From Pseudorhodobacter aquimaris (GTDB taxonomy: Bacteria; Pseudomonadota; Alphaproteobacteria; Rhodobacterales; Rhodobacteraceae), in NCBI RefSeq assembly GCF_001202025.1, contig NZ_LGHS01000073.1:1-42909 (forward strand): a stretch of 42,909 bases of DNA, in the 5' to 3' direction. Below, piece by piece: positions 36,310-42,909 of this stretch. Under the pieces are notes generated by a model. That model was given only the letters and a program-made list of their open reading frames with translations. It was not told where the DNA came from and ran no database searches. A program made the translations under genes and the position numbers. Each line of letters starts with the position of its first letter. Positions within the stretch are counted from its first letter, which is position 1.

Positions 36310-38148
36310 TCAGGCGTTCCTGTGTCCGGTCGCGCGTAATGCCTCCTCGACCTCGCTACGAAGATAGAGCGTCCCGACATTTCCTTTGCCCGCCAGATAG
36401 GGCCGGACAGCCGCACCATTTAGGATGCTGCGCGAAATATTTCGCTGCAGCCCGAACTCCTGTTCGATCATCGTCAGGTTCAGAAAGCGGGCGCGGAACA
36501 CGGCGATAGATGATTCCGAAACCGTCCACATGCGCCGTCGCGTGACGGGGTGGATAATGGATTCTGCTGCCAGGTCTCCGGATTCTACCAAGGCTAGAAG
36601 CTGCGCCGCATCGCGGATTCCGATCCCGCGCCCGAATTCGGAGAGAGATGCCGCACGACCAGTCTCCGCAGGGGAGGCGTTCTCCATGTTAATGACATCG
36701 GCGATACTGACCTGAAACCCATGATAGCCCGCACTTGGTGACTGTTGTCTCAAACTCAGGAGCCCCGCGCGCAGGCTAGCGAAGATCCGAGCGATGCTCA
36801 CGCCGGTTCGAGCTTGGGCAATCTGGATAGGAACCCAGTCCTTCGCATCACCAGGGTCGCTGGGCAGAACATAGCCTTTTAACTCACGGATCAGGATCTC
36901 TGCGTCCTTCGGATCCCACCGCAACCGCGCCGTGTTTAAGGAGGTGCGGGGCATCAGGATTCCTGCGTGCTCCAGCGCCGTCATTTCGCCCTTGGTGGCC
37001 CCGAGCGCTTTCCGTAACACCCCGTCCGGAACGAGTGCCGAGATGCTCTCCAGCAGAGAGGCGAATTTGCGGGCATCGAATGTCACACGCGCATGGGGGC
37101 GGTGATCATCGGCGGCGATTGCTCCGGCCTCGACCAGCAACGGTCTCAAGCGGTCAGGATTGACGCTGAGCTCATTCGCGGCGGTGGCGACCGAGTGAAC
37201 ACGCCGCTCGGGAATAACGTGGCCAAGGACACTTTCTCCGGCGGCCAACGGCCAGAGGTCGAGAACTGCTTCGCGCAGGATACCCCGGAACACGTCAAAG
37301 GCTAGCTCCTGATTAAGATGTCGACCCAGTGTCGTGAACATTCGATGGTAAACCTGCCGGACACCATCACCCACGCCATCACCTTCGAAAGACAGCTGGA
37401 TCAGTTTAGCTTTAATCGCGTCCGGCCCATGCCTGACGATCTCGAAGCCGGCCGCACATGCCGCGTGCTGATGGGCGATGGGATCTGCTTCTGCCGGGAT
37501 CAGCCCCGTTCCAAACATCCGACAAAACGCGGCGGCTGCGGAGGTGCTGTGCGGGGCAAGCCATGTCTGGTCTGGTTGCCTGGAAAGACGGTCATCCAAC
37601 CAGAGATCGAAGCAAGAGGGTTCGATGTCCGCCCCGTCAATCTGACCGGACATGATCCGATCCAAAATCAGGCGCAGCTGGAACTGCATGTCAAACCTGC
37701 GCGCAGGTTGATCCTCAGTCCATAACGGCACAAGCCGCATGCTATGGTGAAGACATGTCGAGACCTCACGAAGTTGCCAGTCGCCCCGCATGACCATGGC
37801 GCTGGTTGGCTCGGATGGGGCTAGGGCGGCATCTTCGCGCAAGCAAGCGGGACAGCCGCGGACAATAGGACTGCGCAAGGCTCGCGAGATGACGGTGTCG
37901 CCTCTATAGTCCAATCGAACATTGCCGACGCGGACGCCAGTCCAGGACAAAAGCTCTTCTGTGTCGTGAGGCGTAAGTCGCGCCCAGGCGGACAGTGCTT
38001 CAATCATTTCAGGATCGCAGATCAGGAAGCGGTTGAAGCTCCCTCTCAAATCGTATGCGAATTCCGGAGTTGCGACACCCTTTGAGGCCGCCAGCCGCGA
38101 CAGATAGGACGGCAAGGTCTCACGGTCGGCGGGGCGAAGTTGTGTCAT
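36310..38148 (-). CDS. TniQ-family protein (TnsD/TniQ-like)
   Basis: A 612-aa TniQ-family protein. Residues 10-140 match the TniQ domain: LPSYLSRLA near 12-20, and a zinc-binding set Cys99, Cys102, Cys132 and His135 (CPAC, CLHH). The remaining ~470 residues are helix-rich with several helix-turn-helix-like segments (for example ISRSILNGAAV near 585), fitting DNA recognition. In Tn7-, Tn5053- and CRISPR-associated transposons, TniQ/TnsD chooses the target. Here it reads toward the tRNA end of the island with no transposase or TniB/TnsC gene beside it. It could be the surviving targeting gene of a transposon whose other genes lie beyond the window, or a domesticated protein. Confidence 0.82.
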   Translation of the reverse strand: MTQLRPADRETLPSYLSRLAASKGVATPEFAYDLRGSFNRFLICDPEMIEALSAWARLTPHDTEELLSWTGVRVGNVRLDYRGDTVISRALRSPIVRGCPACLREDAALAPSEPTSAMVMRGDWQLREVSTCLHHSMRLVPLWTEDQPARRFDMQFQLRLILDRIMSGQIDGADIEPSCFDLWLDDRLSRQPDQTWLAPHSTSAAAAFCRMFGTGLIPAEADPIAHQHAACAAGFEIVRHGPDAIKAKLIQLSFEGDGVGDGVRQVYHRMFTTLGRHLNQELAFDVFRGILREAVLDLWPLAAGESVLGHVIPERRVHSVATAANELSVNPDRLRPLLVEAGAIAADDHRPHARVTFDARKFASLLESISALVPDGVLRKALGATKGEMTALEHAGILMPRTSLNTARLRWDPKDAEILIRELKGYVLPSDPGDAKDWVPIQIAQARTGVSIARIFASLRAGLLSLRQQSPSAGYHGFQVSIADVINMENASPAETGRAASLSEFGRGIGIRDAAQLLALVESGDLAAESIIHPVTRRRMWTVSESSIAVFRARFLNLTMIEQEFGLQRNISRSILNGAAVRPYLAGKGNVGTLYLRSEVEEALRATGHRNA

Positions 38149-38849
38149 GGCTGGGCAGATCCTTATCGGGCGGTAGTATAACCCAGATTAGCCTGGAAGG
38201 GCAGAGGTGCTCACGCCCCTAGGCCCTCGCCATCACTGCAAATGCGAAAAAAGAAAACCGATTTCATCTTTCGCAAGGGGGTAAACGGGCCCGAAGCCAA
38301 GCGGGGTTGGCGATCAGGCTCTTCGAGATAAGAAATTCGCACAACAATATTTTTATCGTTTTAAATCAATAAGATATGTGTTGTCATAGGCGTTCCTCCG
38401 CGTTAGTGTAATGGGGTGGATACGTTCGAATCTGGCTGTCCATCAATGACGGCGCGGGCTTGCAAGTGCGCCTGCCTGCGACCCCGACGACCTGCTCTGC
38501 TTCACCGGTTATGCCGCGGTTAGGTCCTTGCAGCCGATGAGTGCGCCATTTCTGACCCACCGATGCATCCGCCATCGGTGTCGATGGAGGATTGCCGATG
38601 AAGACAATACTGCTCTGAACAACTGGTAGCGCTTCGACGCGCGCTCTGCCTGCAGCCACGCTAATTGACGCGCCAGCTCATCTACACGAGCGGCGAACGG
38701 CGAAAGGGGTGGCCATCGCAGGGTGAATGACGCCGCAACCCACAGTGGCGATCAAGCCTGTCCTCACAAGCAGGCACCGCCTGTCTCGCAAAATTCGCTC
38801 CCGGCCGGGCTTTCTCGGCCGCCGGTCCCCTCATGCCTGGAGTTATCTC
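38149..38849. other. 701-bp region between tniQ and the AAA ATPase gene
   Basis: Divergent promoters must lie here. An A/T-rich stretch (about 38338-38380) is a candidate promoter zone. At 38416-38540 the plus strand has coding-like sequence split by a one-base shift (YVRIWLSINDGAGLQVRLPA, then CDPDDLLCFTGYAAV), possibly the eroded end of an accessory gene. No intact gene was recognised. Confidence 0.45.
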
Positions 38850-39959
38850 ATGGCCACCATTCCCTTCATTGAGGCTCGGTTCTTCGATCCGAGCGAAAGC
38901 CGCTTCGAACTCGAGAACCGCCTCAGACGGCACCTGCGCATGCTGCGCGTTAAGAAGTTGCCGCCGAGTGTGCTGATGCCGCCCGAAGATGCGCTGGATG
39001 ACATCGACAGCTTCGACCCGCATCTGATGGGGATCATCGGCATCACCTCCGATGACGATGCCTGCATCAAGCGTCGGGTCAAGCGACTCCAAGACCGGCG
39101 TAAGGCTGCCTCCGGCCTCGAGCATCTTCGATCCGATGACCGGACCCGGCTGGAGGCGCTGAAAGACGGCGCACGACTGGTCTCGATCCCGAGCGAACAT
39201 CGCGCCGATGAATTGGCAGCGGCTTTACACGAGGACATGCCGTGGATGGCACTGGCGACCGAAATCGTCTGGCAGGCCATGCGCCGCTCCGTTCGGGAGG
39301 GTTGGCCGGGGCTTCGTGTGCCACCTTTGCTGCTCGACGGTCCGCCAGGCATCGGCAAGAGCCACTGGGCGCGCCGCCTTGGTGAGTTGCTGGCGGTGCC
39401 CACCACGGTGATCGAAGCCACGGGCGAGAACGCTAGTTTTGGCATCGTTGGATCGCAGCGCGGATGGGGCGGTTCCTACCCCGGTCGCTTGATCGAAACC
39501 ACGTTGCAACATCGTGTGGCCAGCCCAGTGATGGTCGTGGATGAGGTTGAAAAAGCGGGGCTGGCCACGTCAAACAAGGGGCACACCTTTGGGCTGGCCG
39601 AAGCACTGTTGCCGCTTCTGGAACCTCTGACGGCAAAGCGTTGGAGTTGTCCCTATTATCAGGTGAAGTTCGATATGAGCTGGGTGGTGTGGGTGCTGAC
39701 ATCGAACGACTGCCGGCTGCTCCCGGAGCCATTGCTCAGCCGCTGTCCGCCGATCCAGATGCGCCATCTTACCCCCGCGGAGCTCCTGGGCTTCGTTCGC
39801 CGCGAAGGGGCCAAGCGCGCCTTGTCCGAGACTGCGGTCGAAGCGATCTGCGAGGTCCTCTCCCATCCGTCCATCCAACGTCACCACCTGAGCCTACGGG
39901 TCGCCATTCGGATGCTGCAACGCGCTGACGATCTCGACAGCGGACCGATGCAGCACTGA
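38850..39959 (+). CDS. Lon-like AAA ATPase without protease domain
   Basis: A 369-aa AAA ATPase. Residues 1-140 are an unrecognised charged helical region. Walker A GPPGIGKS is at 164-171 (Lys170), followed by a Trp/Tyr-containing loop GWGGSYPG (about 205-212), Walker B VMVVDEVEKAG (227-237), sensor-1 VLTSND (about 289) and an Arg-finger region LLSRCPP (about 300). The module follows the order of the Lon AAA domain, but the protein ends before any Ser-Lys protease domain. Start ATG 38850 has GGAG 8 bases upstream; an in-frame ATG at 38727 would add 41 low-quality residues. It heads an operon with two small genes. Confidence 0.82.
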   Translation: MATIPFIEARFFDPSESRFELENRLRRHLRMLRVKKLPPSVLMPPEDALDDIDSFDPHLMGIIGITSDDDACIKRRVKRLQDRRKAASGLEHLRSDDRTRLEALKDGARLVSIPSEHRADELAAALHEDMPWMALATEIVWQAMRRSVREGWPGLRVPPLLLDGPPGIGKSHWARRLGELLAVPTTVIEATGENASFGIVGSQRGWGGSYPGRLIETTLQHRVASPVMVVDEVEKAGLATSNKGHTFGLAEALLPLLEPLTAKRWSCPYYQVKFDMSWVVWVLTSNDCRLLPEPLLSRCPPIQMRHLTPAELLGFVRREGAKRALSETAVEAICEVLSHPSIQRHHLSLRVAIRMLQRADDLDSGPMQH

Positions 39960-39997
39960 GCCATCTGCCCGATTTTCAAGGAACAAAAGGTGAATAT

Positions 39998-40465
39998 ATG
40001 AAGTTGTTACCCGACGACCGAGACTGGATCGACAAGGCACTTTTCGCCATCAACGCTGTTGAGGCAGGACCATCCGACGCCGACATCACGAATGCGCCGG
40101 TCCTGTCCGACTGGATGCCCGCGATCTCTCCGTTCTCGCACGTGATCCTGGTGGGTAAAGTGGTCGGCCACCCAACTCTTGGCACCCGCAGCATCACGAC
40201 TTCCCAGTTGATCGCGATCCATCCCGAAGCCGGCTGGGCTAGGACGGTGTCGCGTTGGTATGGTCTCGCGCAGCCAAAGCCTGCGTCTAAGGAAATCTTC
40301 GCGAGTAACCTTGGTCTGAAGAGCCCCATTGCGGCCCGGTTTGCGATCACCGGCTTCATCACCCTGGCTAATTTGGGCGATCTCGACGAGATCCTCTCGG
40401 CAAACATCGTGCAGATCCGCCAAATTGATGCGGCCGACCGCGCCGCGTCCGAACAGGAGGACTGA
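39998..40465 (+). CDS. Small conserved hypothetical protein, possibly DUF6634
   Basis: A 155-aa cytoplasmic protein with no signal or membrane segment. The central part (about 40-95: MPAISPFSHVILVGKVVGHP, then TTSQLIAIHPEAGWARTVSR, WYGLAQ) resembles small alphaproteobacterial island proteins that I recall as DUF6634; that name is tentative. The C-terminus is acidic and polar. It lies 38 bases after the AAA gene, and its stop is one base from the phosphoesterase start, so the three genes form a compact operon. Function is unknown. Confidence 0.6.
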   Translation: MKLLPDDRDWIDKALFAINAVEAGPSDADITNAPVLSDWMPAISPFSHVILVGKVVGHPTLGTRSITTSQLIAIHPEAGWARTVSRWYGLAQPKPASKEIFASNLGLKSPIAARFAITGFITLANLGDLDEILSANIVQIRQIDAADRAASEQED

Positions 40466-40466
40466 C

Positions 40467-41021
40467 ATGCATTGGTTCTCCTCCGATCCGCATTATGGCC
40501 ATCACAGGATCATTGATTTCTGCAACAGGCCGTGTCCAGACACCGCCGCGATGAATGCACAGCTCTTGGCTGAGTGCCGCGAGCGGGTCGGGCCCGATGA
40601 CGATCTCTGGATCCTCGGCGATTTCAGCGCGGGAAAAGCCACGGACGCACAGCGGCGGGAGGTGCGCAGTATTTTCCACGCCCTCCCGGGGCGTCGACAT
40701 CTGATCAAGGGCAACCATGACGTCCCTTGGGTGCGCGATCTGCCTTGGGACAGCATGGCGGAAACTGCCGACATCGTGGTGGATGGGAGACGTCTCTACC
40801 TGTGTCATTATCCTATGATCACCTGGCCTGGCGCGCGGCGGAATGGCCTGCAGCTCTTCGGCCACGTTCACCAGAATTGGCAGGGCTCTCGAAACGGCAT
40901 CAACGTAGGGGTTGACGCTTGGGACTTTCGCCCTGTGACACTGCCCGAGATCGAACTGCGCGCGGCCACGCTGCCAGTCAATGCCCATTGGCATCAGGTC
41001 GAACCGCGCAGCATGCGTTGA
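40467..41021 (+). CDS. Calcineurin-like metallophosphoesterase
   Basis: A 184-aa metallophosphoesterase with the full metal-site set: SSDPHYGH (5-12), GDFSAG (about 52-57), KGNHD (about 80-84), CHYPMITWP (about 110-118) and FGHVHQNW (about 131-138). Start ATG 40467 follows AGGAGG and lies one base after the preceding stop; the longer frame from 40329 is an overlap with the previous gene. Possible substrates are phosphodiesters, nucleotides or phosphoproteins. It is the third gene of the AAA operon. Confidence 0.85.
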   Translation: MHWFSSDPHYGHHRIIDFCNRPCPDTAAMNAQLLAECRERVGPDDDLWILGDFSAGKATDAQRREVRSIFHALPGRRHLIKGNHDVPWVRDLPWDSMAETADIVVDGRRLYLCHYPMITWPGARRNGLQLFGHVHQNWQGSRNGINVGVDAWDFRPVTLPEIELRAATLPVNAHWHQVEPRSMR

Positions 41022-41168
41022 TGCGCAGGGCGGCGAGAAGTCTTGATGCCCGCTCGGCTGAAGGAGGCCCGCACGCGGAATCTTGCGTTCGGACCCAGCG
41101 CGATGGCCGCGTTGGTAGTAATCTCAGGAGTGCATCGCCTACGCCTCCTTGCTGTCCAAGGCACGAAA

Positions 41169-42037
41169 TCAACGTTCAAGCCGCACACGCAGTCGGCGCG
41201 CACGCTCTTTGAAAGCTGCTTCTCCTCCCTCCAGGATATCGCATACTTGCCGCCGCATACCTGCATCCTCAAGTCCACCGGAGACATAAGTGATCGGAGG
41301 TAGCTCGCCAGGACTATGAGTGCCGGCGGTCGCAACGATGATCTGATCAGCATCCGTATTGATGACTAGGTTGGCGTTGTGCGTCACCATGATTACCTGA
41401 CGCTTCGCCTTGGCCGATATGAACAGGCTTACCAGTTCGTCGAAGATCGACTTCGGATCGAGGTTTTCCTCCGGTTGGTCGATAATTAGGGGGCGGTGAT
41501 CGGTATCATCGAGCGCTAGGTAAAGAAGAAGCAGGACGATCCCTCTCGTGCCGGGCGACAGTTTACTTATGTCGGTCCCTTCATAGTCGATGCTATATTC
41601 AATCTGGATGTGGTCAGTGCTGAACAGCCATTTGGCAAACCGCATTAGCCAACGACGATATGCCGGAGCGTCATTAGCCGGAACCTTCGCAACCGCCGTC
41701 AGATCATCCTGCCATGCTTCCGTGAATAGTTTTAGCGCCTGACCGATCGCCGAGACGTCACCCTTCTCCCAAGCGGCACGCATATGCTGGTTGGCCCATT
41801 GTGCAATCGATCCCTTACCCTTGAAATCACCCGTCTGGCGAAGATCGAACAGCTGCTCGCCCAATGCGGCCCACCCTCCTACATCGGCGCGGCGTGTCGC
41901 TGAAAAGGATAGTTTCCGCAATGTGCCTTCTGCGGCGTGCAGTCGATCCACGAGCGGCTGATAAAGATCTCTAAGAACCTGCTCCTCGGCGAGGATCGCT
42001 TTGAAGACGCGAAGGTAAGTCTCCTGCCGATGTTGAT
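41169..42037 (-). pseudogene. C-terminal part of an ABC/TrlF-like ATPase gene, interrupted by IS21
   Basis: An open frame on the minus strand from the IS21 border to 41169 codes for about 289 residues. It begins DNQHRQETYLRV at the IS edge, so the natural N-terminus is missing. Features of the C-terminal ATPase half are SPGTRGIVLLLLYLALDD (signature-like), RPLIIDQPEENLDP (Walker B and D-loop) and VIMVTHNANLV (H-switch). The pattern resembles TrlF-like or other large AAA/ABC ATPases found in defence islands. Walker A must lie beyond the IS. A GTG at 41951 could start a fragment, but a functional product is unlikely. Confidence 0.7.
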
Positions 42038-42080
42038 TGTCACTGAGAACTGACCCGGCATTGTCACCGAGACTTGACCC
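42038..42080. repeat. Tandem 19-bp terminal repeats of the IS21 element
   Basis: Two 19-base copies at 42038-42056 and 42062-42080 differ at only three positions (TGTCAC[T/C]GAGA[A/C][C/T]TGACCC). They are presumed IstA binding sites at the end of the element. Confidence 0.8.
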
Positions 42081-42103
42081 ACCCAGCTGTTATGTTCTTT
42101 GCG

Positions 42104-42895
42104 TCATGATGGCGTCAATGCTGCTGTCTCCTTTCGTTTCTTTTTCGCTGTCTCAGAGCTGGCCTTGAACCGATAGCTGTCATTACCTGTCTCAAGGATG
42201 TGGCAGCGGTGGGTTAGGCGGTCGAGTAGCGCGGTGGTCATTTTCGCATCGCCGAACACGCTGGCCCATTCGCTGAAGCTCAAGTTCGTGGTGATGACGA
42301 CGCTGGTGCGCTCGTAGAGTTTACTGAGAAGGTGGAACAACAACGCGCCTCCCGAAGCGCTGAACGGCAGATATCCCAGCTCATCCAGGATCACCAAGTC
42401 GGTTTTCACCAACGCCTCAGCGATCTTTCCGGCCTTGCCTTGGGCTTTTTCCTGCTCCAGCGCATTGACCAACTCAACCGTTGAGAAGAAGCGGACGCGT
42501 TTACGGCGATGTTCGATCGCTTGGATGCCAAGAGCGGTAGCGACATGCGATTTCCCGGTTCCTGGGCCCCCGATCAGCACTACGTTTTCGGTCCCATCCA
42601 TGAACTCGCAGCGATGCAACTGGCGAACCAAGGCTTCACGGATTTCACTGGCGGCAAAGTCGAAGCCAGAGGGGTCCTTGTATGCCGGGAAGCGTGCCGC
42701 CTTCATTTGATAAGCGACGGAACGAACCTCACGTTCAGCCATTTCGGCCTTGAGCAGCTGCGACAACATGGGGATCGCTGCGTCGAAAGCGGGCGATCCT
42801 TGCTCATGCAGGTCCTGCACAGCCTGCGCCATGCCTGGCATTTTCAGGCTACGCAACATGATGACGATGGCAGCACCAGCGGGATCATGACGCAT
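42104..42895 (-). CDS. istB: IS21-family helper ATPase IstB
   Basis: A 263-aa DnaC-like AAA ATPase that helps the IstA transposase choose and engage a target. Walker A GGPGTGKS is at 109-116 (Lys115), Walker [13 protein letters not shown] at about 170-181, and a sensor region [13 protein letters not shown] at about 202-214. The tail is Lys-rich. The start ATG 42895 is supported by the family N-terminus [20 protein letters not shown]; another ATG follows nearby. The reading frame of istA would overlap just to the right. Confidence 0.93.
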   Translation of the reverse strand: MRHDPAGAAIVIMLRSLKMPGMAQAVQDLHEQGSPAFDAAIPMLSQLLKAEMAEREVRSVAYQMKAARFPAYKDPSGFDFAASEIREALVRQLHRCEFMDGTENVVLIGGPGTGKSHVATALGIQAIEHRRKRVRFFSTVELVNALEQEKAQGKAGKIAEALVKTDLVILDELGYLPFSASGGALLFHLLSKLYERTSVVITTNLSFSEWASVFGDAKMTTALLDRLTHRCHILETGNDSYRFKASSETAKKKRKETAALTPS

Positions 42896-42909
42896 GACGT
42901 GTTCCCCCC

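Larger units (their letters stand above)
36200..42909. mobile_element. Accessory island beside the tRNA gene, TniQ-marked, right end outside window
   Basis: The proposed left terminus TGTCACATGCC starts 8 bases after the tRNA 3' end. The preceding CCTCT (36195-36199) could be a 5-bp target duplication. Just inside are two 17-18-bp direct repeats. The content (TniQ protein, AAA ATPase, phosphoesterase, broken ATPase gene, IS21) contrasts with the housekeeping genes to the left. No integrase or tniA/tnsB gene is in view. The right end is not reached, so extent and mechanism are inferred. Confidence 0.45.
42038..42909 (-). mobile_element. IS21-family insertion sequence (partial, right edge)
   Basis: The IS end is defined by TGTCACTGAGAACTGACCC (42038-42056) and a related second copy TGTCACCGAGACTTGACCC (42062-42080), 24 bases apart, the multiple terminal repeats of IS21 elements. 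istB lies inside; istA would lie to the right of the window. The insertion splits the ATPase gene at 42037. Confidence 0.85.

Noticed and set aside
1-42909. CRISPR arrays, rRNA operons, riboswitches
   Set aside because: No regularly spaced repeat array, rRNA-like sequence or recognisable riboswitch core was seen on either strand.
36192-42909. A tyrosine integrase and tRNA 3'-end duplication (classic tRNA island)
   Set aside because: No integrase gene is in view and the tRNA 3' end is not repeated in the window; TniQ-type insertion fits better, though an integrase beyond the edge cannot be excluded.

Overview
The window is a chromosomal segment of an alphaproteobacterium, most likely order Rhodobacterales (Roseobacteraceae/Paracoccaceae). 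The evidence is a roseobacter-type tad/cpa pilus locus, an orphan FliM-like protein beside yajC-secD-secF with an Mth938-like gene, a tct tricarboxylate-transporter cluster, encoded CCA ends on the tRNAs, and moderately high GC. Identification rests on protein motifs and gene order read by eye; no database search was run.

Layout. (1) 1-733: the 3' end of an IS3-family element that interrupts an ATPase-like gene, leaving only that gene's C-terminal remnant. (2) 766-3301: tRNA-Leu(UAA), the two subunits of a 3-oxoacid CoA-transferase, and a convergent lytic transglycosylase. (3) 3714-15806: a tad (Flp pilus) locus with two flp pilins, cpaB, cpaC, an OmpA-like lipoprotein, cpaE (frameshifted as given), cpaF, tadB, tadC, two TPR lipoproteins, prepilin peptidase and a poorly known AAA ATPase. 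TadE/F/G minor pilins and CpaD are not seen here. (4) 15841-22558: an MFS_3 exporter, divergent from the DNA-end processing nuclease genes sbcD-sbcC. (5) 22571-27877: argE translationally coupled to tctA, tctB and tctC, with a divergent LysR regulator. (6) 28033-36191: tRNA-Val(CAC), an HU-like protein, Lon, an Mth938-like protein, SecF, SecD, YajC, a FliM-like protein and a CAU tRNA that is probably Ile2.

(7) From about 36200 to the right edge the character changes to an accessory island. It starts 8 bp after the tRNA 3' end, with a TGT terminus and two 17-18-bp direct repeats like transposase-binding sites. Next comes a TniQ-family protein transcribed toward the tRNA, then a Lon-like AAA ATPase without a protease domain, a small DUF-like protein and a calcineurin-type phosphoesterase in one operon. 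An ABC/TrlF-like ATPase gene follows, cut by an IS21-family element whose istB runs to the edge. This TniQ-marked tRNA-linked island is the best candidate for a little-described system in the window.

How the genes work together: the tad genes form one pilus assembly machine (prepilins, peptidase, secretin, motor ATPase, platform proteins, localisation ATPase). YajC-SecD-SecF form the Sec accessory complex. TctABC plus ArgE suggest uptake and hydrolysis of a carboxylate or N-acyl amino acid under LysR control. SbcCD and Lon are housekeeping genes for DNA-end processing and proteolysis.
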